From assembly GCF_938039775.1 (NCBI RefSeq), contig NZ_CALHTQ010000198.1, forward strand, positions 1-7,365: DNA of 7,365 nucleotides, in the 5' to 3' direction. The notes under the pieces are model-generated. The model was given only the letters and a program-made list of their open reading frames with translations, searched no databases and was not told the DNA's origin. Each line of letters starts with the position of its first letter. Position 1 is the stretch's first letter. Source of the DNA: an uncultured Mogibacterium sp. Lineage in GTDB: Bacteria > Bacillota_A > Clostridia > Peptostreptococcales > Anaerovoracaceae. Below, piece by piece: positions 1-6,144 of the stretch. The position numbers were made by a program, and so were the translations under genes.

Positions 1-36
1 AACAATCGCTGTAGTTTTCTTATTAGAATTATGCAT
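1..36 (-). CDS. N-terminal fragment of a divergent gene, product unknown
   Basis: Read on the minus strand, an ATG at 36-34 opens a frame of 12 codons (MHNSNKKTTAIV) that reaches the left edge without a stop. An AAAGG ribosome binding site lies at 47-43 on that strand, six bases before the ATG, and a TATAAT box lies about 40 bases upstream at 81-76. These three signals together support a true gene start divergent from rpmB. The fragment is too short to identify. The lysine/threonine-rich start followed by a hydrophobic 'AIV' would suit the first beta strand of a nucleotide-binding fold such as a nucleotidyltransferase, but this is only a guess. The gene would need sequence to the left of this window to be named. 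Confidence 0.45.
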   Translation of the reverse strand, partial: MHNSNKKTTAIV

Positions 37-75
37 AAAAAACCTTTCAGAATAATTTTATTTTTTACAGGCTTT

Positions 76-104
76 ATTATACAGATTAAGTGTGAAGATT
101 AGAA
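76..104 (-). promoter_or_regulatory. Probable promoter of the divergent minus-strand gene
   Basis: On the minus strand an exact TATAAT lies at 81-76. A poor -35 candidate, TTCTAA at 104-99, lies 17 bases upstream with only 3 of 6 matches to TTGACA. Transcription would start near position 69 and give a leader of about 33 bases to the ATG at 36. The case rests on the exact -10 box and on its placement before a start codon with a ribosome binding site. Confidence 0.4.
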
Positions 105-174
105 CAAGAAAAGGTACTATTTCTAATACTAATACCTTTTTGTTATTAAAGATTAAATAAATCTCAGTTTAACG

Positions 175-202
175 TTGATTATGTATATAATCTTGATATA
201 AT
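175..202 (+). promoter_or_regulatory. Possible distal rpmB promoter
   Basis: TTGATT at 175-180 (4 of 6 matches to TTGACA) is followed after 16 bases by an exact TATAAT at 197-202. A further TATAAT lies at 186-191 without a suitable -35 box. This could be a second, upstream start for rpmB transcription, but in DNA this AT-rich TATAAT boxes also occur by chance. Confidence 0.3.
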
Positions 203-232
203 AAAGAGAATGCAAAAATGATAACAAAACCC

Positions 233-262
233 TTGCACCTAGTGTAATTGTTGTGTTATAAT
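233..262 (+). promoter_or_regulatory. Sigma-A-type promoter of rpmB
   Basis: TTGCAC at 233-238 and an exact TATAAT at 257-262 are separated by 18 bases. The predicted start near 269 gives a leader of about 48 bases ending in the AAGGAGG ribosome binding site. This is the best promoter match in the region and sits at a normal distance from rpmB. Confidence 0.65.
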
Positions 263-316
263 TTTCATCGCGTTACTAATAGACGCAACTATATTAACTA
301 CAAGGAGGTGCGGCAA

Positions 317-508
317 ATGTCCAGAAAATGTGAAGTTTGCGGTAAGGGTCAGGCTTCGGGAAACGCTGTTTCTCATTCTAACAGACATTCGAAGAGAAAG
401 TGGAATGCTAATATTCAGTCTGTAAGAATTAGCGAGAACGGTACGGTCAGAAAGGCAAACGTTTGCACGAGTTGCCTGAGATCTGGCAAAGTAGACCGTG
501 CCATTTAG
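317..508 (+). CDS. rpmB: Large ribosomal subunit protein bL28
   Basis: bL28 is a small structural protein of the 50S subunit that binds 23S rRNA. The 63-residue product has the family start (SRKCEVCGKG), a basic middle section rich in Arg and Lys (HSNRHSKRKW at about residues 20-29) and a C-terminal CTSCLRSGKV segment. Cysteines C5, C8, C50 and C53 make two CxxC pairs, so this is the zinc-binding (C+) form. The ATG at 317 is chosen because AAGGAGG ends eight bases before it and the protein begins exactly where the family does; the frame stays open upstream to a TTG at 248, but that start lies inside the promoter. The gene is monocistronic, with its own promoter at 233-262 and an intrinsic terminator at 528-561. 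Confidence 0.97.
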   Translation: MSRKCEVCGKGQASGNAVSHSNRHSKRKWNANIQSVRISENGTVRKANVCTSCLRSGKVDRAI

Positions 509-527
509 TCTATATACCCGAAATCTT

Positions 528-561
528 GTCTTAAACGGTTCCCCGTTTAAGGCTTTTTTTT
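528..561 (+). terminator. Intrinsic terminator of rpmB
   Basis: CTTAAACGG at 530-538 pairs perfectly with CCGTTTAAG at 543-551 around a TTCC loop. Two further pairs (G528-C553 and a T529-G552 wobble) extend the stem to 11 pairs. Eight T follow at 554-561. It lies 20 bases after the rpmB stop and separates rpmB from the downstream operon. Confidence 0.9.
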
Positions 562-567
562 ATTTCA

Positions 568-602
568 TGATAATAATAACTATAGTTTAATCGCTATTAT
601 CA
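568..602. repeat. Exact 8-bp inverted repeat, possible operator
   Basis: TGATAATA at 568-575 is the exact reverse complement of TATTATCA at 595-602, with a 19-base gap. Its arms are 27 bases apart centre to centre, about two and a half helical turns. The right arm overlaps the place where a -35 box would be for the -10 box at 614-619. The repeat is too widely spaced and weak to act as a terminator. It could be a binding site for a dimeric or paired regulator of the asp23-recG operon; chance is possible in this AT-rich stretch. Confidence 0.35.
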
Positions 603-613
603 GAAGAATCATA

Positions 614-619
614 TATAAT
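614..619 (+). promoter_or_regulatory. -10 box of the asp23-recG operon promoter
   Basis: An exact TATAAT stands 40 bases before the asp23-like start codon, after the rpmB terminator, which is where an operon promoter is expected. No good -35 box is seen at 16-18 bases upstream (TCGCTA at 591-596 is a poor match) and there is no TGn extension. If real, the promoter may depend on an activator. Confidence 0.4.
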
Positions 620-658
620 CTTTAAATAATAAGATATGAAATAGAACTGGAGGGTTAT

Positions 659-1057
659 ATGAAGCTGCTTAATACTTCCGAATATGGGGCAGTCAGGATT
701 AGTAAGCATGTTATAGATAAACTTGTGCTTGATGAATTGCTTAAATATGAAGATGTGGTCTCTCCGTGTAACCAGAATGGGAAACCATTAAAAAGAGGCT
801 TTTTTTCTGGCATAAATGAACTTATTTCTTCCATCGAAGTTCGAGATGCAGATGATGGCATTTATATTGTCTTCTATATTGTAGTGAAATTTGGCGAAAG
901 TATTAATGAGATTAGCAATGCCATTTTTGACAGTATTGAGCGTGATTTTGAAATGTTTTCTCTTGAAAAACCTGTGGAGATAAAGGCGTGTATTAAGGGT
1001 GTGCAAGCTGAACACCTGATGAAGAGAGATATTGAAGTAATTAGGACGAACGAATAG
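659..1057 (+). CDS. Asp23/Gls24 family protein (YloU-like)
   Basis: The 132-residue product matches the Asp23/Gls24 (DUF322) pattern. It has a start strand and helix (YGAVRISKHVIDKLVLDEL, residues 9-27), the GFFSGINELI segment (47-56), a central strand pair (DGIYIVFYIVVKFG, 66-79), an amphipathic helix after it (INEISNAIFDSIERDF, 82-97) and the final EIKACIKGVQ strand (107-116). Family members include the membrane-proximal Asp23 of Staphylococcus and YloU of Bacillus; their biochemical role is not settled, though envelope stress and a link to fatty-acid kinase are discussed. There is no signal peptide or membrane segment, so it should be cytoplasmic. GGAGGG lies five bases before the ATG. The gene normally stands between rpmB and fakA/yloV, but here recG follows after three bases. 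C37 and C111 are the only cysteines, and residues 36-46 differ from the common family pattern. Confidence 0.85.
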   Translation: MKLLNTSEYGAVRISKHVIDKLVLDELLKYEDVVSPCNQNGKPLKRGFFSGINELISSIEVRDADDGIYIVFYIVVKFGESINEISNAIFDSIERDFEMFSLEKPVEIKACIKGVQAEHLMKRDIEVIRTNE

Positions 1058-1060
1058 ATT

Positions 1061-3106
1061 ATGAGATTAATTGACAGTGTAACGACAATCAAGGGTGTCG
1101 GTGCTAAAAAGCAAGCAGTACTTGAGGCGATGGGAATCACCACAATTTACGATTTGCTTGAGCATAAGCCATTTAGATATCAGAATAGGTTGAATATAAC
1201 TCCTTTTATGGATGCACCTGAAGATAAAGATGTTTTGATTGGCGGTATTTTGGTTAATAAAAGGCTTCGTTCTATAGGTAGAGGTCGAACGATGCTTGAA
1301 TGCGCGCTCCGTGATGAGAGCGGTATATTTCATGCAATTTTTTTTAATATGCCATTCCTCGAAAAGAATTTGAGACTAGGAGCAGATTATACATTATTCG
1401 GTAAGATGAAGTGGCGAAATGGAGCCAAGACTATCGTTAATCCGGAGATATCTCTCACTGGTAGTACAAGAGATATTCGCGGAATAATACCCGTATATAG
1501 AAGACCTGCAGGTATATCTTCAAATGAACTATCAAAACTGATTCGCACTGTTTCGGAGAAGCTAGATGAGTCATGCGAGTGGATTAGTGAAGAGCTGCTT
1601 GAAAAGAATAATCTCGCTCCCGAGGACTATGCATACAAGAATATTCATTTCCCAGAGAGTGGAGCTGCCTACAACAGAGCCAACTTTAGGTTAATCTATG
1701 ATAAACTACTCGCATTTCAATATTCTGTTTTGCATAACCGCAGATTTCTTGATGAGGAGTGCGGAAATTCAAGAATAAAGCCTGTAGATATGTGCGTGTT
1801 CACCGATTCTCTACCTTTTAAGCTTACAGATGGACAGCAGAACGCTATAAGTGACATTGAGCATGATCTAATAAGTGATAGAGCTATGAATAGATTAGTT
1901 CAGGGTGATGTTGGCTGCGGAAAAACTGTCGTTGCAGAAGCAGCTATATTTCACGCTATAAGTGCAGGCTGGCAGGCTGCATTTATGGCGCCAACTGAAA
2001 TCTTAGCTAGACAGCACTTTTCTAAATTGAGTATGGAACTAGGTAAGTTCGGAATGAGGACAGTATTACTTGTTAGTGGACTAAAAGCTGCTGAGAGGAG
2101 AGAGATTCTTGAGGATATTAAAAACGGTGATGTTGATGTAGTGGTTGGAACCCATGCTTTAATTCAGGCTGATGTGAAATTTGCAAAACTCGGTCTAGTT
2201 ATAACTGATGAACAGCATAGATTTGGTGTTAATCAGCGCAAAGTGTTGGCGGAAAAAGCAGAAGTGGTTAATGTTTTAGTAATGTCAGCAACGCCGATTC
2301 CTAGAACACTTGCAGCAACAGTTTTTGGTGACATGGATTTCTCTGTTATAAGGAGTAAACCATCAAATCGAAAGGAAATCATCACTAGGTATGCAACTGA
2401 AAAATCACGTGAACGTGCATATGCAAATGTTTATAACGAAGTAAAGAATGGTAATAGAGCTTATATCGTAGCACCATCAATTGAGGATAGTGAAGATAGC
2501 GACTTAACCTCTGCTGAAGCTCTTTTTGATGAAATTAGAACTAAGTTCAAAGGTTTGAAAGTGGGACTTATTCACGGTAAACTTGATAAGAGTGAAAAAG
2601 AGCGAATAATGAATGAATTTGCTTCTGGAGCTATTGAAATACTCGTATCAACAGTAGTAATAGAAGTTGGGATAGACGTACCAGAGGCCACCGTAATTGT
2701 GATCGAAAACGCAGAACGATTTGGTTTAGCACAATTGCATCAGCTAAGAGGAAGAGTTGGCAGAAGTGATTTACAGTCATATTGTTATCTAATATGTTAT
2801 AGTGAGTCTGAAAATGCAATAAGCCGAATGAATGCAATGGTAACTATGAATGATGGATTTCAGATAAGTGAGGAAGATTATAGACTTCGTGGTGCTGGAG
2901 ACTTGATGGGTACCATGCAACACGGTTATTCAGGCAATAGCTTTTACGACCTATTTGGGTATGATAAAATATTGAAGCTTGCAACTGATGATGCACAACT
3001 AATACTGTCTAAGAATATAAGTGATCGTGGAGCGCTCGTAGATATGGATCAGCTTCAATTGCGAACTAACAATATCATGGTTCAAGATAATAGCAATATA
3101 ATATAG
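1061..3106 (+). CDS. recG: ATP-dependent DNA helicase RecG
   Basis: RecG is a cytoplasmic superfamily 2 translocase that remodels stalled forks, regresses them into Holliday junctions and unwinds R- and D-loops. The 681-residue length is normal. The N-terminal helix-hairpin-like segment (KGVGAKKQAVLEAMGI, about 11-26) leads to the OB-fold wedge (about 55-150). Helicase motifs follow in order: Walker A GDVGCGKT at 282-289, PTEILA at 311-316, DEQH at 383-386, SATPIPRT at 409-416, VIEVGIDVPEA at 533-543 and QLRGRVGR at 561-568. The C-terminal translocation (TRG) region at about 600-625 reads DYRLRGAGDLMGTMQHG, with M619 where most relatives have arginine. There is no ribosome binding site at good spacing (only AGGA 14 bases away), so translation is probably coupled to the asp23-like gene, which ends three bases upstream. 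An eight-T tract lies at 1338-1345. Confidence 0.98.
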   Translation: MRLIDSVTTIKGVGAKKQAVLEAMGITTIYDLLEHKPFRYQNRLNITPFMDAPEDKDVLIGGILVNKRLRSIGRGRTMLECALRDESGIFHAIFFNMPFLEKNLRLGADYTLFGKMKWRNGAKTIVNPEISLTGSTRDIRGIIPVYRRPAGISSNELSKLIRTVSEKLDESCEWISEELLEKNNLAPEDYAYKNIHFPESGAAYNRANFRLIYDKLLAFQYSVLHNRRFLDEECGNSRIKPVDMCVFTDSLPFKLTDGQQNAISDIEHDLISDRAMNRLVQGDVGCGKTVVAEAAIFHAISAGWQAAFMAPTEILARQHFSKLSMELGKFGMRTVLLVSGLKAAERREILEDIKNGDVDVVVGTHALIQADVKFAKLGLVITDEQHRFGVNQRKVLAEKAEVVNVLVMSATPIPRTLAATVFGDMDFSVIRSKPSNRKEIITRYATEKSRERAYANVYNEVKNGNRAYIVAPSIEDSEDSDLTSAEALFDEIRTKFKGLKVGLIHGKLDKSEKERIMNEFASGAIEILVSTVVIEVGIDVPEATVIVIENAERFGLAQLHQLRGRVGRSDLQSYCYLICYSESENAISRMNAMVTMNDGFQISEEDYRLRGAGDLMGTMQHGYSGNSFYDLFGYDKILKLATDDAQLILSKNISDRGALVDMDQLQLRTNNIMVQDNSNII

Positions 3107-3131
3107 TTGTTAATTATAAAAGGAGATACAG

Positions 3132-3668
3132 ATGAGAATTAATTCCGGTAGATTTAAATACAGAAAGATCGAGGTTCCTGAAACCGCTAGACCTACAACT
3201 GAAAAAGTTAGAGAGGCGGTATTCAGCATGCTTACCGGACGTGTGGAGGGAACAACTGTTTTGGACCTATTTGCTGGCTCTGGATCACTAGGTCTTGAGG
3301 CGTTATCAAGAGGAGCAGAGCAGTGTGTATTTAATGAGGGCGATAGAAAAAACTATAAAATCCTAAAAAATAACATTGAAAATTGCAAAGCAGAACAAAT
3401 TTCTTCAACCTACAATAATGATTTTAGAAAGGCTTTAATGCTTGCAAATAGAGAGTTTGACATCATATTTGTTGACCCACCTTACCGTGAAGGGTATTAT
3501 GGTGAAGTGTTTGAACTCATTGAGGAATATGGGCTTTTGGCTGATGAAGGAGTTATTGTTGTAGAACATTTAAACGATAATTCATTATCTGACTACATTG
3601 GAAGCTTTGTTAAAACTAAAGGAAAAAGGTATGGTACGATTGGGATTGACTTCTTTGAAAGAGCTTAA
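3132..3668 (+). CDS. rsmD: 16S rRNA (guanine966-N2)-methyltransferase RsmD
   Basis: RsmD uses S-adenosylmethionine to methylate N2 of G966 of 16S rRNA in the small subunit. The 178-residue product shows the family signature RPTTEKVREAVFSML (20-34), the SAM-binding motif LDLFAGSGSLGLEALSRGA (44-62), the acidic residue E69 at the end of the second strand and the catalytic DPPY motif at 115-118, followed by the usual C-terminal strands. AGGAG at 3121-3125 stands six bases before the ATG. It lies 25 bases after recG and before coaD; the rsmD-coaD pair is one of the most widely conserved bacterial gene neighbourhoods, which supports both names. No truncation or odd residue is seen. Confidence 0.96.
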   Translation: MRINSGRFKYRKIEVPETARPTTEKVREAVFSMLTGRVEGTTVLDLFAGSGSLGLEALSRGAEQCVFNEGDRKNYKILKNNIENCKAEQISSTYNNDFRKALMLANREFDIIFVDPPYREGYYGEVFELIEEYGLLADEGVIVVEHLNDNSLSDYIGSFVKTKGKRYGTIGIDFFERA

Positions 3669-3672
3669 ATCC

Positions 3673-3701
3673 TTGCAAATACAATATCCGTTTGTTAAAA
3701 T
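3673..3701 (+). promoter_or_regulatory. Possible internal promoter before coaD
   Basis: TTGCAA at 3673-3678 and TAAAAT at 3696-3701 are 17 bases apart, with 4 of 6 and 5 of 6 matches to consensus. It fills the largest gap inside the six-gene operon (56 bases). Transcription would begin near 3708 and leave a leader of about 17 bases before the ATG at 3725. It would let coaD and the genes after it be made independently of recG. Confidence 0.35.
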
Positions 3702-3724
3702 ACCCTGGAGAGATGGTGATTAAT

Positions 3725-4213
3725 ATGAAGAGAACTGCAATTTATGCGGGTTCATTTGATCCTATTACCAACGGTCACTTGGATATTATTGAACGCGCAG
3801 CTAATATGTTTGACAGCTTGACTGTAGGCATAGCCGTTAACAGCTCTAAGACGCCTCTATTCACCTTGGATGAGCGAAAGCATATCGTATCAAAGGTGAC
3901 GGAACACATTCCTAATGTCGAAATTGATATATTTGATGGACTGCTTGCTGAGTATGTTAATAATCATGATTTCGAAGCAGTTGTGAGAGGGCTTAGAGCC
4001 ACTACTGATTTTGAATATGAAATTCAGATGGCGCAGATGAATGCTCGCTTGTACACGGGTGGGACAGAGACTGTTTTCTTGATGACAGACCCTCGGTATT
4101 CGTTCATTAGTTCATCTCTCATCAAAGAAGTAGTCTCTTATGGTGGCGATGTAAATGGGTTGCTGCCAGACTATGCAAACGAAATGATTAAAACTAAAGT
4201 TGATAATCAATAA
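3725..4213 (+). CDS. coaD: Phosphopantetheine adenylyltransferase (PPAT)
   Basis: CoaD joins 4'-phosphopantetheine and ATP to make dephospho-CoA and pyrophosphate, the fourth step of coenzyme A synthesis from pantothenate, in the cytoplasm. The 162-residue product has the nucleotidyltransferase start AIYAGSFDPITNGH (5-18) with the TNGH motif at 15-18, K42 in SKTPLF, the VVRGLR segment (86-91) with R88 and R91, and the ISSSLIKEV motif at 128-136. The ATG at 3725 is chosen because the protein then begins at the usual family position. Other in-frame starts at 3713 (ATG), 3716 (GTG) and 3692 (TTG) would only add residues outside the fold. GGAG at 3707-3710 is 14 bases from 3725, but GGTGAT at 3715-3720 also matches the extended ribosome binding sequence and is well spaced for 3725. 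Confidence 0.97.
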   Translation: MKRTAIYAGSFDPITNGHLDIIERAANMFDSLTVGIAVNSSKTPLFTLDERKHIVSKVTEHIPNVEIDIFDGLLAEYVNNHDFEAVVRGLRATTDFEYEIQMAQMNARLYTGGTETVFLMTDPRYSFISSSLIKEVVSYGGDVNGLLPDYANEMIKTKVDNQ

Positions 4214-4230
4214 ACTAGGAGGAAATCGTT

Positions 4231-4821
4231 ATGAGCGACGCATCAATTAGAGTTATGACACTACTTGACGATCTTGAGGAAATTTTAGCTAATGCATCTA
4301 AAGTTCCTTTTTCAGAGAAGGCAATTGTAGATGGTGATGAGATTAGGAGCATTGTTGATGATATTAGACTCAGTATGCCTAAAGATATCCAGCAGGCAAA
4401 GTGGGTTAAGGATGAGCAGGATAGAATTCTTAACGAGGCTAGAGGTGAGTACGATAAAGTAATCATAGCAGCTAAGAAACAGGCCGAGTATCTTGTTGAG
4501 AATGATATTATCAAGAAGGAAGCTGAAAAGAGAGCAGATGCTCTAATTTCTGAGGCTGAAAATCATAGCAGATATATTAAGCTTCGTTCTTACGAATACG
4601 TAGACAAGCTGCTATTTGATATGCAGAATGACATTGCAAAGGTTGCTACAGAATATATTCAGCCGATGAATGACTATTTCACAGATATGCTTGGAGAGAT
4701 GAATGGCAGGGTAAATGGCAACCGTCAGGAGATGAAAGCACTTGCGGAGCGCATTCAGGGCGGATCTACGTATAGTGAAGCTCAGCAGACTGATTCGACT
4801 GTTGAAGAAAACGAGGAGTAA
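4231..4821 (+). CDS. Conserved coiled-coil protein, DivIVA-like / 'ATPase' family
   Basis: This 196-residue protein is mostly charged helix. Its N-terminal block (residues 9-57) has the pattern LLDDLEEILANASKVPFSEK, then a VDGDEI segment and a 'DIRLSMPKDIQQA' segment. A long Glu/Lys/Ala-rich coiled coil follows (about 55-115; for example EARGEYDKVIIAAKKQAEYL), then an amphipathic helix (115-175) and an acidic, probably disordered tail ending in EENEE. Clostridial proteins of this design between coaD and tmcAL are often labelled 'ATPase' or 'V-type ATPase subunit H-like', but no Walker motif is present, so ATPase activity is not supported. The build resembles DivIVA-type scaffold proteins, which suggests a structural role, perhaps at the cell envelope; this is inference. 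AGGAGG lies eight bases before the ATG and the gene starts 17 bases after coaD. There is no signal peptide or membrane segment. Confidence 0.75.
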   Translation: MSDASIRVMTLLDDLEEILANASKVPFSEKAIVDGDEIRSIVDDIRLSMPKDIQQAKWVKDEQDRILNEARGEYDKVIIAAKKQAEYLVENDIIKKEAEKRADALISEAENHSRYIKLRSYEYVDKLLFDMQNDIAKVATEYIQPMNDYFTDMLGEMNGRVNGNRQEMKALAERIQGGSTYSEAQQTDSTVEENEE

Positions 4822-4831
4822 TAATTAACCG

Positions 4832-6040
4832 ATGAAAGTTATGGGAATTGTTGCAGAATACAATCCTCTTCATAATGGACATCTGTATCACATTAATAAG
4901 GCGAAGCAAGAAACTGGTGCTAGTGCAGTAATAGTCGCTTTGAGTGGAGATTATGTACAGCGCGGTGAGCTTGCTGCAACTAACAAGTGGGTTAGAGCAG
5001 AGTCAGCTATTAAGAATGGAATAGACGTAGTGTTCGAGATACCTACGTATGCGTGTCTCGGCAATGCGTCTGTTTATGCGTCTACGGCAATTAAGTTACT
5101 GGCGGCCACTGGAGTAGTAGACGTAATATCATTTGGCAGTGAATCAGGAAGTTTAAAAGAATTAACAGAAGTGGCATGCAATTTATGTGATGAGAAGCTT
5201 CCTAAACATATAACCGAACTATCTAGAGAAGGATATAGCTATCCTCGTGCACGTGCACTAGCATACGAGACTTTGTTTGGACCTAAGGCAAATGATATAC
5301 TTAGTAGGCCAAATGACACGCTTGCCATAGAATACATTAAGGCGCACTCTCAGTTAAGAGAGTCCGGTATAGTGCTTCATACCGTTAAACGTCAGTCGTC
5401 TGGATACTCGTCATCTTTCGATAAGAGTATGCGATTTCAAAGCGCTTCAGGACTCAGACAAGCTATTAAGGATGGTTTTGACGTGTCTGGATTTTTGCCT
5501 GAAGAATCTCTACAGAGCTTAACATCATCTTCGTTTGCTGACATACCTAGAATCGAAGAAAATCTCTTTAATCTAATTAGGTATGCGGTCATAAATCTAT
5601 CTCCTGAGGAAATAGATGAGTTTCCTCAAGGCGGAGAAGGAATAGGTGCTAAGCTTATAGACGCTGTGAGCAAGGTTAAATCGCTTGATGAACTGATTAT
5701 GGCAGCCAAGAGTAAGAGATACACATACACCCGTATTTCGAGACTTTTGATGCAGATTCTGCTGGGTATTAAACGCGATGATTTTGCCAATGGTGAGCCA
5801 GGGTATTTGCGGTTGCTAGCTACCAATGAAGTAGGTCGAAAGCTCATTAGGAAAGCAAAAAAAGAAGAACTTAATAGTCTGCCTGTATTGACGAACATCA
5901 ATCGAGAAGCACAAAACCTACCAATATATGCAAAGAAACAATTGCTTCTTGACATTAGGGCGGCAGATACATACAATATTCTAGCAATGAATGATATGTA
6001 TGAAGAGTCGGATCGCGTAAAAAGTCCGACATTGCTTTAA
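4832..6040 (+). CDS. tmcAL: tRNA(Met) cytidine acetate ligase TmcAL
   Basis: TmcAL (YlbM in Bacillus) uses acetate and ATP to form N4-acetylcytidine at the wobble position C34 of elongator tRNA-Met, through an acetyl-adenylate. The 402-residue length is close to the family norm. The N-terminal nucleotidyltransferase-like domain starts GIVAEYNPLHNGHLYH (5-20), with the HNGH ATP-binding motif at 14-17, SGDYVQRGE at 38-46 and FGSESG at 101-106. A helical domain follows, then the RYTYTRISRLLMQILLGI tRNA-binding segment in the C-terminal third. The ATG at 4832 lies 10 bases after the previous stop. The only ribosome binding site (GAGGAG at 4813-4818) is 13 bases away and lies in the end of the preceding gene, so translational coupling is likely. 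It is the last gene of the operon. Confidence 0.96.
   Translation: MKVMGIVAEYNPLHNGHLYHINKAKQETGASAVIVALSGDYVQRGELAATNKWVRAESAIKNGIDVVFEIPTYACLGNASVYASTAIKLLAATGVVDVISFGSESGSLKELTEVACNLCDEKLPKHITELSREGYSYPRARALAYETLFGPKANDILSRPNDTLAIEYIKAHSQLRESGIVLHTVKRQSSGYSSSFDKSMRFQSASGLRQAIKDGFDVSGFLPEESLQSLTSSSFADIPRIEENLFNLIRYAVINLSPEEIDEFPQGGEGIGAKLIDAVSKVKSLDELIMAAKSKRYTYTRISRLLMQILLGIKRDDFANGEPGYLRLLATNEVGRKLIRKAKKEELNSLPVLTNINREAQNLPIYAKKQLLLDIRAADTYNILAMNDMYEESDRVKSPTLL
6007..6030 (+). terminator. Weak hairpin at the end of tmcAL
   Basis: GTCGGA at 6007-6012 pairs exactly with TCCGAC at 6025-6030 across a 12-base loop, inside the last codons of tmcAL. The sequence after it (ATTGCTTTAAATTT) lacks a continuous T run, so it is a poor intrinsic terminator. 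It might pause polymerase or protect the 3' end of the operon message just before the rpmF promoter. Confidence 0.25.
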
Positions 6041-6046
6041 ATTTCA

Positions 6047-6075
6047 TTGACATGTAGAGGCGCTTCGTATATACT
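6047..6075 (+). promoter_or_regulatory. Strong sigma-A promoter of rpmF
   Basis: An exact TTGACA at 6047-6052 and TATACT at 6070-6075 are 17 bases apart, the best overall promoter match in the window. The start would be near 6082, leaving about 63 bases of leader before the rpmF ATG at 6145. The promoter begins only seven bases after the tmcAL stop, so rpmF is expressed on its own even if some operon transcripts read through. Confidence 0.8.
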
Positions 6076-6144
6076 ATTAACTTGTAATGCGTGAAACGTA
6101 ATTCGGATATTTAAGATAATCACATTTGTAAGGAGGTGTCGACA

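Larger units (their letters stand above)
37..316. other. Divergent intergenic region upstream of rpmB
   Basis: This AT-rich stretch of 280 bases has no credible coding frame. It holds the minus-strand promoter (76-104) and two candidate plus-strand promoters for rpmB (175-202 and 233-262). An inverted repeat, AAAAGGTA at 109-116 and TACCTTTT at 133-140, has a 16-base loop and lies between the divergent promoters. It is followed by only five T, so it is a poor terminator; an operator or chance AT-rich symmetry are both possible. A small hairpin (GCGTT at 270-274 against GACGC at 282-286, one G-U pair) would form at the 5' end of the rpmB transcript. I saw no riboswitch, T-box or long structured leader. 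Confidence 0.5.

Noticed and set aside
109..140. Inverted repeat AAAAGGTA / TACCTTTT as a terminator or riboswitch
   Set aside because: The eight-pair stem is mostly A-T with a 16-base loop and only five T after it; no known riboswitch core is visible.
248..316. Longer rpmB frame starting from TTG at 248
   Set aside because: The extension lies within the -10 box and the untranslated leader, adds residues not found in bL28, and the ATG at 317 has a strong ribosome binding site.
790..806. Hairpin AAAAAG-AGG-CTTTTT with a T run inside the asp23-like gene
   Set aside because: It resembles a mini-terminator, but the stem is nearly all A-T with a three-base loop and lies mid-gene, so it would not be stable enough to stop transcription.
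3692..3724. Longer coaD frame from TTG at 3692 or ATG at 3713
   Set aside because: CoaD proteins begin close to the AIYAGSFDP strand, which matches the ATG at 3725. The TTG has no ribosome binding site, and the ATG at 3713 is only two bases from GGAG.
4215..4514. Minus-strand reading frame of 99 codons opposite the coiled-coil gene
   Set aside because: The Ser/Ile/Leu-rich translation is the expected mirror of a Glu/Lys-rich coiled-coil gene, with no ribosome binding site or promoter.
5626..5976. Minus-strand reading frame of 116 codons opposite tmcAL
   Set aside because: It is antisense to a well-supported conserved gene and shows low-complexity Ser/Leu/Ala composition without start signals.
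6136..6144. GTG start for rpmF at 6136
   Set aside because: This GTG is part of the AAGGAGGTG ribosome binding sequence itself; the protein family starts at MAVPKRK, encoded from 6145.
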